From: Littorina saxatilis
Lineage: Eukaryota; Mollusca; Gastropoda; Littorinimorpha; Littorinidae
Direction: 5' to 3'
Length of the DNA: 64,000 bases
Assembly: GCF_037325665.1 (NCBI RefSeq)
Contig: NC_090261.1
Location: 63,420,262-63,484,261 of the forward strand
Shown here: one piece after another, positions 1 to 12,800 of the stretch
How positions within the stretch are numbered: the first letter of the stretch is position 1
Layout: every line of letters begins with the position of its first letter
The notes under the pieces: generated by a model
What the model saw: only the letters and a program-made list of their open reading frames with translations
Databases searched by the model: none
What the model was told of the DNA's origin: nothing
Position numbers and translations under genes: made by a program

Positions 1-335
1 CGAAAATTTCAAAACTAAATTTTCATTTAATTAATATACTTACTCAACTCACATCGTTTATACCCTCCCATCCATCCCCGCTAACATTATATGTGTTACA
101 GGTGTGTGTTTCCGTGGGGGAATGAAGGCCGGTAGCAGGACCGCGCATGTGCGGGTTACCGGTAGGGGAGGTGACTCCCGTCCTTGACTACGGATTGTTT
201 TTCTTAGGGAGTTACTTCCCCCCTTACCAGGGTCGAGTACTACTTCAATATCTTAGCAATGAACTGAAGTTAATGCCATTTATGTGAGTTGAGTAAGTAT
301 ATTAATTAAATGAAAATTTAGTTTTGAAATTTTCG
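1..335. mobile_element. TIR element (MITE-like) with perfect 54-bp inverted ends
   Basis: Bases 1-54 are the exact reverse complement of 282-335 (end CGAAAATTTCAAAAC, inner limit CAACTCACAT). The inverted repeat may continue left of the window, so the true end and target duplication are unknown. The interior is GC-richer, with no coding capacity. It abuts a SINE at 336. Confidence 0.85.
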
Positions 336-540
336 ATTACAGGATCTTTTTCGTGCGCACTTGGTCTTGTGCTTGCGTGTACACACGGGGGTGTTCGGAC
401 ACCGAGGAGAGTCTGCACACAAAGTTGACTCTGAGAAATAAATCTCTCGCCGAACGTGGGGACGAACTCACGCTGACAGCGGCCAACTGGATACAAATCC
501 AGCGCGCTACCGACAGAGCTACATCCCCGCCCCATAGAGA
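336..540 (-). mobile_element. tRNA-derived SINE (first family)
   Basis: Read on the minus strand, the head is tRNA-like: A box TAGCTCTGTCGGTAGCGCGC, a TGT-type anticodon region, and B-box-like GAGTTCGTCCCC. A non-tRNA body follows, containing TACACGCAAGCACAAGACC and ending AAAGATCCTGTAAT. The 3' end is cut off by the neighbouring TIR element. The body segment is shared with the different SINE at 15410-15790. Confidence 0.8.
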
Positions 541-857
541 GACAAATCACTTAGGTTAGTGCAAAAACCATCCGTTTTTGGATGTGAGTTTTCTGGAAGA
601 CATAGTTTGTACTTTAGTGCAGACACTTACGTTTGTGTGACACCAAGCCCGGCTGAAAACGGAGGAACAACGAGCCCCGCTAAAATAAGGCAGAACACAG
701 TCCCCGGTGTGAATCTTGACTAAATGTTTTGGTGGTGTGTGTGTGTGTATGTAGAGCAATTCAAAGAAAACTTGACTACACGACCGATTTTGATGGTATT
801 TCACATGAGAGTTCCTGGGTATGATATCCCCAGGCGATTATTTCATTTTTTACATTT

Positions 858-1758
858 AGTCAAGTTTTGACTAAATGTTTTTTAACATAGAGGGGGAATC
901 GAGACGAGGGTCGTGGTGTATGTGTGTGTGTCTGTGTGTGTGTGTAGAGCGATTCAGACTAAACTACTGGACCGATCTTTATGAAATTTGACATGAGAGT
1001 TTCTGGGAATGATATCCCCGGACGTTTTTTTTCTTCATTTTTCGATAAAAAACCTTTGATGACGTCATATCTGGCTTTTTGTAAAAGTTGAGGCTGAATG
1101 TCTTTGATGACGTCATATCCGGCTTTTTGTGAAAGTTGAGGCCGCTCTGTCACGCCCTCATTTTTTGATCAAATGGATTGAAATTTTGGTCAAGCAATTT
1201 TTGACAAAGGCCGGACTTTGGTATTGCATTTCAGCTTGGAGGCGTAAAAATTAATCAATGAGTTTGGTCATTAAAAATCCGAAAATTGTAATAAAAATTA
1301 TGTTTTTATAAAACGATCCAAAAATAACTTCAACTTATTATTCGTCCTTTTCTGATTAAAAAAACATATAAATATGTTTCATTTGGATTAAAAATAAGCT
1401 CTGGAATGTAGAAAATATGAAAATTAGGATTAAAATCAAATTTTCGAAATCGAGTTAAAACCAAGTTCATCTTATTCCTTGTCGGATCCCGATTCCAAAA
1501 ACATATAGATATGTTATGTTTGGATTACAAACAAGCTCAGAAACGTAAAAAGAATAGAGATACAGAAAAGCGTGCTATCCTTCTCAGCGCAACCACTACC
1601 GAGCTATACTGACTTGTCAATTCCTCTGCCTTTTTCACGAGCGGGGTACTGACAATGCCATACGGTCTCTGTGAAAATGCAGTGCGTTCAGTTTCATTCT
1701 GTGAGTTCGACAGCTTGACTAAATCGTAGTAATTTCGCCTCACTGTCGACTTGTTGTT
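858..1758 (-). mobile_element. Non-autonomous DNA element, CATTTAGTC family, long copy
   Basis: One end carries the palindromic CATTTAGTCAAG/TTTTGACTAAATG and then CATAGAGGGGGAATCGAGAC. The other end reads (reverse complement) AACAAGTCG then GATTTAGTCAAGCTGTCGA. Internal landmarks are CTCATGTCAAATTTCAT, GATATCATTCCCAG and two TATGACGTCATC blocks. The same order occurs at 37740-38357 and 49193-50028. A partial second copy lies at 717-857. No transposase was found, so it is non-autonomous; superfamily unassigned. Confidence 0.75.
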
Positions 1759-1759
1759 T

Positions 1760-3411
1760 CTTGCTGACAACTAGCTCGTTTTCTTGCGAAGAAGTTTCAT
1801 TTTGTGTTAGTCCTTCTCTCTGTAGTTAACCGTTTGGCCTGTTTAGAGCGAATAAGCTACGATAGACATTCAGCAAAAATTAAGATAAATTCACAAATGG
1901 TCCATATTAGGAGGCCTCCACGAATCACCGTAAACAGCCCCCTATACTTCAAAATAACTTGATACATGTACAACTTTGCCGTGTGCAAGTCAGAGTAATT
2001 CAATTATTCTTTAGAAGTTTATTTGTTTCGGTTTGATGAGAACATCATTTGAAGCACAACAGGAAAGTAAAGAAACTTATCAAAAACAGAGAGAAAATAA
2101 CTGAAATTATCAACTTCCACGAAAAGAAGACTATTTGTTATATTGCTATTTCATATGTAACGTGGATTTCCATTGGTCAAAACTGAGCTCATTGTAAAAG
2201 TGATATCGACGACATTTCCGTCGATATCAGACGACCTCTTTGCATATCCCTCCCTCTGATTATTATTTCTTTTTGTTCACTCTTTTCTTGTACTTTTCAG
2301 TATTTCAAAATGTCTTTTCTTTCAAAAAGTCTTTAGTCACTTGCTCAACTAAATTCTGGGATCATTACATTTTCATATATATTTGTTTGTTTTTAAATTT
2401 GGGTGTTTTTGTTTTTGAACACATACTTTTGTAATTTCTTTACAGTAAATACAAAATGTCCAGAGGTTATGTTTAACAAGCTTCTTAATAAATTAATGAA
2501 CCCAGCCTTCAGCTTTTCTTTTCTTTTCTGTGTTGAAGGTACTTCATATTCGGGGACACAGACATACTTTCAGATTTTGCTATTGTTTTTTGTTTGCAGT
2601 AGCAACTAAAAACTGTTGATCAGTGCAACACAGTAAATGATGGGAGGGAACTCCAGGAGTAACGTCGCGGGTTTTCCTGGTGGAGTTATCTTCTCCTGCC
2701 TGGTCGTTTTTGTCACGCGTTGGTGGCGTCTCGAATTTTGTGTGTGTCGGGGTCTTGAACAGAACTGTCCGCCTATAAAAAAAAAATGTGTGTGTGTGTC
2801 TGTGATCTCTCCTGCTTATCAAAACCCTAGATCCTTCGGTGTTTGTGCACACACACATCCTGCCGTAACTACATGTATGAGCATCTACAGGCCGGAAACT
2901 TCAGAGTTCAGGGTATTACTCAATTTGGTAGTTCACATGAGAATGTGCAAATGCGTTTGTTTAACTTTATACATGTACGTGTATGAATGTGTACATTGTA
3001 TATCTTTACCTGCGTGTGTGGTGGTGCAGACTGCTTTGCAATAATGGTCTTTGTGGACTACGGCTACCAACCGGAAGAAGAAGCATGTGTTTGCTCAAAG
3101 GAACATACTTGGTCTAGTTTCTGGCAATTGCTTTGTTTCACACAGACTAAAGTCTATAGATTAGATACCTGTCACTTGTTCTTTCTGCCATACTCCGAGA
3201 CATCCGTCAACCAACCCGTTCACTACATGCACGCACAGACATAGCAAAGGAACGCACGCCAGTACTTTTGTCCCTGTTGAATGTTGTACACACCTTTAAG
3301 CACACACACACACACACGCCAGCAGGCAAACGCTCACACGGCTTATTTTCTCCTCACCAAGACACAGTCACACAAAGGTACGCACACACGACTGCTGAGA
3401 CATGGAAAATG
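1760..3411. other. Intergenic stretch, no gene seen
   Basis: AT-rich sequence to about 2600, then sequence with GT- and CA-rich microsatellite patches (2780-2800, 3300-3317). Short open frames lack recognisable motifs and splice context. Nothing is supported beyond the polyadenylation candidate at its right end. Confidence 0.5.
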
Positions 3412-3417
3412 TTTATT
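3412..3417 (-). promoter_or_regulatory. Candidate XPO1 polyadenylation signal (AATAAA)
   Basis: The minus strand reads GTGAAATAAACATTTTCC. It is followed 20-40 nt further on by GT-rich sequence (GTGTGTGCG, TTTGTGTGACTGTG), as expected for a cleavage element. It is a good AATAAA on this strand below the stop at 6875 and would give a 3' UTR of about 3.4 kb. Nearer weak variants cannot be excluded. Confidence 0.45.
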
Positions 3418-6400
3418 TCACAGTCTCGCCATTCAGTGACGTTGGTAAAAGCAGACAGGATGAAACGGTGAAGTGAAACATTCGGCCATCACAACACCTC
3501 ATACTCTCTGTCCCGCAATCATAGCGTTCGCCTCCACTCTCTTTATCTACAGACCCACTCTCAGTCTTACAGCAACAGGTGGCATTGCTCTACACATTTG
3601 TCCATAGACCATTGTTCACATCTTACAACAATCTGCAACAACCAAGTGGACAAATTCTATACATTTTAACACTCTTTTCCACTCAAGCAGATAGTGTTAA
3701 TGATTATCAAAGGTGTCTGCAGAAGTTGCAGCCATTTCATTCCATAATTTGAAACGTTTTTACAGTTAAGTTTTAGACCTCAAACAAATTCAACAACGGA
3801 CCCATCAACAAGTCCTCTTGCTTCAAGTTTTTAGACCAATCTTAAAAAAAGGCAGACACAAACAAACAACAAAACTAGCTTCCTTCTGATTGCAGGAGCT
3901 GGCAATGAAGGAATTATTGTTATACTTGCGTATGAATGCGGCAGTTTGGGGATAGGGGGAGTGGTGTGTACGTTACATACTAACATAGCATGTACTGCAC
4001 AACCAACCAAACTGTCAAGGAAAAGGAACACTTGCTGCAAAACATTCAAACACAATCTACCCTTACTTATACACAATCTACCCTTACTTATAAACACTTT
4101 GCCATAACCCGCCCTGCATCACAATTACACAATGAAAAATGTCAATGAAAAGCGAGCATGAAGAGTTTGCAGAATGATATCAAATGGGGACGCTCATTCA
4201 TCACGTGACTTAACAGCGGTCATCAATGGGTGATGGAGGAGTATTGCCCTTTCACCGGATAGCACTTCTCTTGTTCTGTTGGACCTTGGACCCAACAATG
4301 AATGGCCATCACTCCGATATCCCCAGTTTGGTGCCCAGGGCGCCAAGAATGTAGACGCCACACCAAGTAGCAGACCCAGGGTGTAGAGATGAGAATTCAG
4401 TGAATGTTGGTTTCAATACTGCTGATGGAGGATAGGAGTATGGCAGTAAGCAGGCTTGTCAGGGACTGTGCCTACAGCCCTAGGTGGGCACACACTGAGC
4501 TAACCTTAGTTTAAGCCCTATATAACGCAGTCATACCTCACTCTGCTTCTCTCAACTCGCACACTGATCCAACCTTCATTCAAGCCCTATATAATGCAGT
4601 CGTACCTCTCTCACTCTGCTTCTCTCAACAACCCACACATTCCTAGCTAATGCTTGCTACACCAAGCACATATCACGTGCTTGTCAAGTGGTTTTCACAT
4701 AAAACACAGCGCATAAAGGCAGTGTAAGCGAGTTGCAATGGAGACAGGGAGACACACGCGGCTGGCTCTCCAGATACGCTGACCATGACGACCAGGGCTC
4801 ACAAGGGGAGTGTGGGTCACTGAGGGACAAAGGGACGTGGGCATTAGCGACACACGATAATTACCTTGCACAGATACCACACAACACTGACATCTTCCCG
4901 TCATGGATACTTGGCTCAAATAACTGAGCAGAGGGTACTTAACCACATTTGATCGCTGACTACACACGCACAAACAGGTTACAGATAGTACGGTACACAC
5001 ACTACGACCGACAGGCCAGCACAACAGTGACAGGAGATTGCATCACAAAGTCAGCAGCTGCCCTGTCTGTCACTGTCAGCATCCTCATCACACACACACC
5101 AGCAGTGTTGCTGGCCAACGTCCAGTGTGAGATGACCAGTGTGAGATGACCAGTGAGATGACCAGTGTGAGATGACCAGTGTGAGATGACCAGTGCCCCA
5201 GCTGCCCTACACAGGGAGCACACCACACAGTGCTGCCATTGGTGGAGTCGGTGTGGCCCACACCGGTTGTTCACATACACCTCACAACTTGTTCAATACA
5301 CACACCACTTGTTCACAAAAACACACCTCACTAGTTGTTCACACCCACACCGGTTGTTCACATACACCTCATAACTTGTTCACTACACGCACCACTTGTT
5401 CACACCCACACACACACACACACCTCACTAGTTGTTCACACCCACATACCGGTTGTTTGCACACACCACTTCACAACTAGTTGACACACCACCACCACAC
5501 CTTACTGGTTGTTCACACACACCACCACCACACCTTACTAGTTGTTCACACACACCACCACCACACCTCACTAGTTCACACACACACTGTTCACATACAC
5601 CTCACAACTTGCTCACTACACACCGGTTGTTGACATACATCCACTACCACACCTCACTAGTTCACACACACACTGTTCACATACATCCACTACCATACCT
5701 CACGACTAGTTGTTGACATACACCCACTACCATACCTCACGACTAGTTGTTGACTGCACACAGCTGGACAGATGTCAGTCTTGTCGCCAGTCACACATTT
5801 TGTTCTCCTTGCACACAAGTCGTGTGGTTCTCATCGTCATTTCCACTCGCACACCACAGGCAAGCCAAGCACCAGCAGAGACACAAATTCTGCTTTGACT
5901 GTAACACAACACTTCGTATTGATAGTGTGTGGCTTTCACCCCCCCCCCCCCCCCCCTTTCCATTCAGCACGTGACCAACACACAGCACGCTAAAACACCA
6001 GTGTGACACTCATTGCACACATACACTGACACACGCTTTGGACATGAGTACACAGCCCATGGCACTGGACTGGACATTGTCTATATGCTGGCCCGACTGA
6101 CTTCGGGCCAAAGTCAACAGCACTTCATGGAAGTGAAAAAATCATGGCCTGGCACCAACTGGCCGGATACACACACGTCTGTCCGACACGCAGCTGGCTG
6201 ACGGTTGTGACGCCCGACACAGCAACAAGCGTCTCCCTCTAAGTGGGTTGAGCACACAGCAAGACAAGTTGACCACTGTCACTTGACCGTCGGCACAATG
6301 TTCAGTACAACATCAACTTCTTACACTGCAGTACAGCCTCCATCCTACAGCTGGCCAGGGTGACAAGGTGTGACAGGTGTGTGGAAGCATGTATGTAGAA

Positions 6401-6874
6401 TCCTGCCTCCCATTTTGTGCAGCACCCACATGTCCACACCATGGTCCGACAAGCCTGGCGTCACTAGTACACACACACGGCCCTAGCTGGCTGCCTCGTG
6501 ACAGGCAGCGTCACAATGTTTGGTTCATCTTGACAGCACACAACTTGATCCTTGTCATCCACGCATCCTATTCTGTACATGTTAGCGTTATCTCACACGG
6601 CAGTGGGCCCCAGTGGTATCATCTTGACAACACACAACTTGATTCTTGTCACCAACGCATCCTGCTTTGTACATGTTAGCGTTATCCGACACGGCAGTGG
6701 GCCCTAGTGGCCAGACGGGCGAGGCGAGCGGTGAGAGGTATCACAGCACTCCGTGGTATGGACACCCGACTACAGGGTGTGTAGAGTGGCGCTGCCCAGC
6801 CGTGTTGAGATGGGTGTTAGTGCGGTGAGAGCCGTGTTGAGACGGGTGTAAGTGCGGCCCACACACGCTCCCAT
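3418..6874 (-). other. Probable XPO1 3' UTR with tandem and CA-type repeats
   Basis: I see no coding exon here. The stretch holds a direct duplication at 4494-4640 (about 73 bp, containing TTCAAGCCCTATATAA), short GTGAGATGACCA repeats at 5125-5195, a block of ACACACCGGTTGTTCAC-type repeats at 5250-5760, a C run at 5939-5956, and a roughly 98-bp tandem duplication at 6520-6705 containing GCGTTATC and GGCAGTGGGCCC. Just below the stop codon, GCCGTGTTGAGA is repeated at about 6800-6850. Confidence 0.45.
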
Positions 6875-9800
6875 TCAGTCTTGCATCTCTTCGGGGATCT
6901 CGTGAGGTCCCAAGATTCCCGGCACGGCCATCTGCACCTTGCGCTTCTCGTCCGTCGCCTGACGGATGGCCGTCTCTCGCTCCTCCAGGAACAGGTCGCT
7001 CATGTCCTCCCCCGCGAACTCCTGTGGACACAGTGACAAACACTTGTAGGACAGGAACACCCTGACAAACACTTGTATGACAGGAACACAGTGACAAACA
7101 CTTGTATGACAGAAAGCACACAGTGGAACAGACTGACAAACATCCATAAATGCATCTCTTGAGAATTGAAACTGGCAGCAGGAAACGCCTTGTTCTGTGA
7201 AATTCCTCTCCAATTAAATCTGCACAAAACATCTTATTCTTATTAACACAATAAAAAGCTTGTATAATTAACACCTATGGAGTATGACGACATCCTCTCC
7301 CTACTAATAACACAGCAACAAATGCGTAATAACCAAAAGGCGAGATGGAGGCTGATGAAATCAATGCAGCAACGAGTGTCAGTACTGACAGGACTACCCA
7401 CCCTGATCTGCACCAGGAAATCCCTCAGGTGTTCCTTGAAGGCGTTGAAGTCTTGGTCAAAGCTGAACAGTCCCTCGATGAACAGTTTGATCTGAGGCCT
7501 GAACACAATAACACACATGTCAACATTGATAGTCTTGGTCAAAGCTGAACAGTCCCTCGATGAACAGTTTGATCTGAGGCCTGAACACAATAACACACAT
7601 GTCAACATTGATAGTCTTGGTCAAAGCTGAACAGTCCCTTGATGAACAGTTTGATCTGAGGCCTCAACACAATAACACACATGTCAATATGGCTGCTTGT
7701 GAAGGACTTGATACATGATCTTAGCGACATCATCAGGTGTAAGGCATAAAACATCACCACAGTGGACCCAGGGCCAACACATGCACACCATTAACAAAAT
7801 CAAGGGGAAAACAAGAAGGGCAAAGCCCATACGACTCACATGCTTGACCTAAACCTAGCAATGACATCATACACTAAGAACTGCTTTACACATTTTTCCT
7901 ACCAAAATACATGTGACCTTGACCCAAGGTCAAGGTCATCCAAGGTCATGCAACACAAAGCTGTTAATTCAAGACATAGGAAGTACAATTGTGCTTATTG
8001 GCTCTTTCTACCATGAGATATGGTCACTTTTAGTGGTTCACTACCTTATTTTGGTCACATTTCATAAGGGTCAAAGTGACCTTGACCTTGATCATATGTG
8101 ACCAAATGTGTCTCATGATGAAAGCATAACATGTGCCCCACATAATTTTTAAGTTTGAAACTGTTATCTTCCATAGTTCAGGGTCAAGGTCACTTCAAAA
8201 TATGTATACAATCCAACTTTGAAGAGCTCCTGTGACCTTGACCTTGAAGCAAGGTAAACCAAACTGGTATCAAAAGATGGGGCTTACTTTGCCCTATATA
8301 TCATATATAGGTGAGGTATTCAATCTCAAAAACTTCAGAGAAAATGGGAAAAATGTGAAAAATAGCTGTTTTTTAGACAACATTTATGGCCCCTGCGACC
8401 TTGACCTTGAAGCAAGGTCAAGATGCTATGTATGTTTTTTGGGGCCTTGTCATCATACACCATCTTGCCAAATTTGGTACTGATAGACTGAATAGTGTCC
8501 AAGAAATATCCAACGTTAAAGTTTTCCGGACGGACGGACGTCCGGACGGACGGACGACTCGGGTGAGTACATAGACTCACTTTTGCTTCGCATGTGAGTC
8601 AAAAAGAGCAAAAATATGTGGCAAAACAAATGCAAACCCAACCCAATATGAAGGCGATAAAAGTAGACCCCCCCCCATGTTAAAAGGATTACCGTATTTG
8701 ACAGACTACAAGCCGCGACTTTTTTTTCAAAAAAAAAATCACATTGCGGCTTATAAAAAGATGCGGCTAAAACGTTAACTAAACTTCAATAGCATTCACC
8801 TAATGGAAGTCGCCGCGGATTTTCATTTCGCTCGATTAGCGATTACCGGTACTTTATAAGCTCTCTACTCAAGACTCGGCGCTTTTCTCTTTCTTTTGCG
8901 AATCTTCGTTTGTCAACAAGTCGTCGTGACAAGATAGCGTACAGAGAAACACTGGATGTATCAGGATCTCGCGCGTGCGAGATTTCGTTTATGTGTCTCG
9001 CAATAGTTGGAGGAGCGAGAGCCGCCATGTTGTGTTTTCGTCTGCTCGAAATGTGCGCAATAGTCGTAAATCATCCCAAAAAAGCTTATTCCGGGCGGGT
9101 CTACTTGTGTGTGTTTTTTTTTAATAATTTTTTTTTTTTTTTTTTTTTTTTTACAACACATTATACATTACATCACAGTTCACATCGCCACATACATACA
9201 TACAACATGCATTCTAACAGAATGATCTAGAAAAGAGAGAGAAATAGAGAGAGATAGGGGGAATACTACATGTGTGTTGGTTACAAATTGTGTGTGTGAT
9301 ATTTTTCTTCAAACTTTTTCACAATTCTTCTTTGTTTCACTTGTTTATTCTCGGAGCCGATTTCGCCAAATACCGTACTTTCGTTTGCCTGGTTGTTTTG
9401 ATTGATTGACACGATCTGATTATATTTTTTTCGACGGCGGCTAATATAGTGACGCGGCCTATACGTGGCTCGTCCCAATTTTTTTTTAAAAAGTCGAGGG
9501 CGCAGCTTATAAAACGGTGTGTCTTGTAATCCGTCCCTGGAACGCCGAAGAAGAAGAAGAAGAAGTAATCCGTCAAATACGGTATGAGGTGTTACGAGAG
9601 GAAAGTCACGTACTCGTTGAGGTGAGGGAAGGCTGTCTTGAGCAGGTTGAGGAGGAAGTCCTGGATGTAGGCCACGTTCTGTGCAGGGGGGTGGTTAGGG
9701 CTCAGCGGGGCGGTGATCTTGCCAGACTCCAGCGCCACAAACATCGTTGCCAGGATGGTGGCTTGCATTGTTAGACCTGGGGAAATAACACAATGTGCAT

Positions 9801-12800
9801 CGTTAGACCTGGGGGAATAACACAATGTGCATCGTTAGACCTGGGGGAATAACACAATGTGCATCGTTAGACCTGGGGGGAATAACACAATGTGCATCGT
9901 TAGACCTGGGGGAATAACACAATGTGCATCGTTAGACCTGGGGAAATAACACAATGTGCATCGTTAGACCTGGGGAAATAACACAATGTGCATCGTTAGA
10001 CCTGGGGAAATAACACAATGTGCATCGTTAGACCTGGGGGAATAACACAATGTGCATCGTTAGACCTGGGGGGAATAACACAATGTGCATCGTTAGACCT
10101 GGGGAATAACACAATGTGCATCGTTAGACCTGGGGGAATAACACAATGTGCATCGTTAGACCTGGGGGGAATAACACAATGTGCATCGTTAGACCTGGGG
10201 GGAATAACACAATGTGCATCGTTAGACCTGGGGGAAATAACACAATGTGCATCGTTAGACCTGGGGGGAATAACACAATGTGCATCGTTAGACCTGGGGA
10301 AATAACACAATGTGCATCGTTAGACCTGGGGGAAATAACACAATGTGCATCGTTAGACCTGGGGAAATAACACAATGTGCATCGTTAGACCTGGGGAAAT
10401 AACACAATGTGCATCGTTAGACCTGGGGGAATAACACAATGTGCATCGTTAGACCTGGGGGAATAACACAATGTGCATCGTTAGACCTGGGGAATAACAC
10501 AATGTGCATCGTTAGACCTGGGGGAAATAACACAATGTGCATTGTTAGACCTGGGGGACTAACACAATGTGCATCGTTAGACCTGGGGGGAATAACACAA
10601 TGTGCATCGTTAGACCTGGGGGAATAACACAATGTGCATCGTTAGACCTGGGGGAATAACACAATGTGCATCGTTAGACCTGGGGGAAATAACACAATGT
10701 GCATCGTTAGACCTGGGGGAATAACACAATGTGCATCGTTAGACCTGGGGGAATAACACAATGTGCATCGTTACACCTGGGGGAATAACACAATGTGCAT
10801 CGTTAGACCTGGGGGGAATAACACAATGTGCATCGTTAGACTTGGGGGAAATAACATCGTTAGACAATGTCACTGGAATGTGATTTCTCACTCTCCACCG
10901 AGACTGACACAGCATCAAAGGTTAGGAGAAAGGTTTACGCAGGAGACACACTTTGGATTGAATCATGAAGGGGACACCCTTTCCATTAAATCATCACCTT
11001 GCACACCAATGGTGTGAAGGGTGCCACCAGAGGGGGAGGGGGAGGGGTAGCGGTGCAATGTACCTGCGGTGTGTGAGCTGTCGGTGATGACGGAGAAGAG
11101 GTGCTGCAGGATGTCGGTGAAGTAGGTCTGGTAGAAGCTCTGTGCGGCCACCTCCTCCCCCGCGATGTTCTGCAGCAACGTGTAGAGGATGTCGAGCCCC
11201 GTGTCAGCCACGTTGCGCATGGTGTGCTTGAACGCCCAGATGATGGAGTCCAACACCAGCTTGAACTGGGCCGGCGGGATGTTGAGCAACGCTGCACCAA
11301 GCACACACAACACATACTTCATTCATCTTACAACTACACAACACTTGTCTTACAACAACACAACACAGTCAGCCACAGAACTGGGCCGGCGGGATGTTGA
11401 GCAACGCTGCACCAACCACACACAACAGTTGTTTTACAACTACACAACACAGTCAGCCACACACAACACATACTTTATTTATCTTGCAACTGTAAAACTC
11501 TGCATAAAAGGCTCGTCAACATCTATCTGCTATCCCATTCAATTCCGTGCTACAGCCCTGAAAAAAAGCTCAGCAGTCATGATAAAATGATATACAAGCC
11601 TTGTGAATTGCAACTGTCCACACAACATACACAGTGGTGGGGAGAAGAAGCAAGAGGTGTGACTGACCTTGGAAGCAGTGTGAGTTGACCGCCTGCAGGA
11701 GGAGGAAGAAGTTGGTTCTGTGCTCAGGGTACTCCTCAAAGTCCTGCAATATGGACAGTAACACCGGTGAATTAGCATCACAGCAGGTCCAATATCACCA
11801 CTTTGTATCACAATTCTCTTTCTCCCGCCAACCGCGGGGTCTGATTGGTTGAAATAGAGATTTCTTGTGATTTCAACCAATCAGATGCTGCAGCTGGCTC
11901 CCACCCAGCTGGGTGGCACCCACTTTGGCTAAATGCACCTCAGCCCATGACTCCAACTGAATTGTAACGGTAAAGCTATGCCAGCCAAGGCATGCGCACA
12001 TTGCCTTCTTGATATTGTGTATAGAAAAGACAGTGGTTGCCATGGTCACCTACCTTGTTGATCATGGCCAGGGTACACTCGAAGACAGCGTCAAAGATCT
12101 GTGGGATGCTCTGTGTGATGTGGTTCTGCAACACACAACAGTAAATATTACTTTCCTATAGTCATGTGCTTCTGTAAGACACATAAGTGCACATCATCCT
12201 GCATACACTGCTCACAGAAAAAAGACACGGTCTCAGTTCATACACTGCTCACAGCAGTGTGTGAACTTAGACCGTGTCTTTTCCCTGTGAGCAGTGTATG
12301 AACTGAGACCGTGTCTTTTCACTGTGAGCAGTGTATGAACTGAGACCGTGTCTTTTCACTGTGAGCAGTGTATGAACTGAGACCGTGTCTTTTCCCTGTG
12401 AGCAGTGTATGAACTGAGACCGTGTCTTTTCACTGTGAGCAGTGTATGAACTGAGACCGTGTCTTTTCCCTGTGAGCAGTGTATGAACTGAGACTGTCTT
12501 TTCATACACTGCTCACAGTGAAAAGAAAATCATGGTCTCAGTTCATACACTGCTCACAGTGAAAAGACACAGTCTCAGTTCATACACTGCTCACAGTGAA
12601 AAGACACGGTCTCAGTTCATACACTGCTCACAGTGAAAAGACACGGTCTCAGTTAATACACTGCTCACAGTGAAAAGACACAGTCTCAGTTCATACACTG
12701 CTCACAGGGAAAAGACACGGTCTCAGTTCATACACTGCTCACAGTGAAAAGACACGGTCTCAGTTCATACACTGCTCACAGTGAAAAGACACGGTCTAAG

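Noticed and set aside
480-540. tRNA gene on the minus strand
   Set aside because: SINE head followed by a non-tRNA body; the cloverleaf is incomplete.
2637-3044. 135-codon frame
   Set aside because: Low-complexity, Cys/Val-rich with microsatellite content and no conserved motif or splice context.
7913-8483. Small frames repeated in three places ([14 protein letters not shown]-like)
   Set aside because: They are parts of the dispersed AAGGTCA element; start and stop positions drift between copies and no protein family is recognisable.
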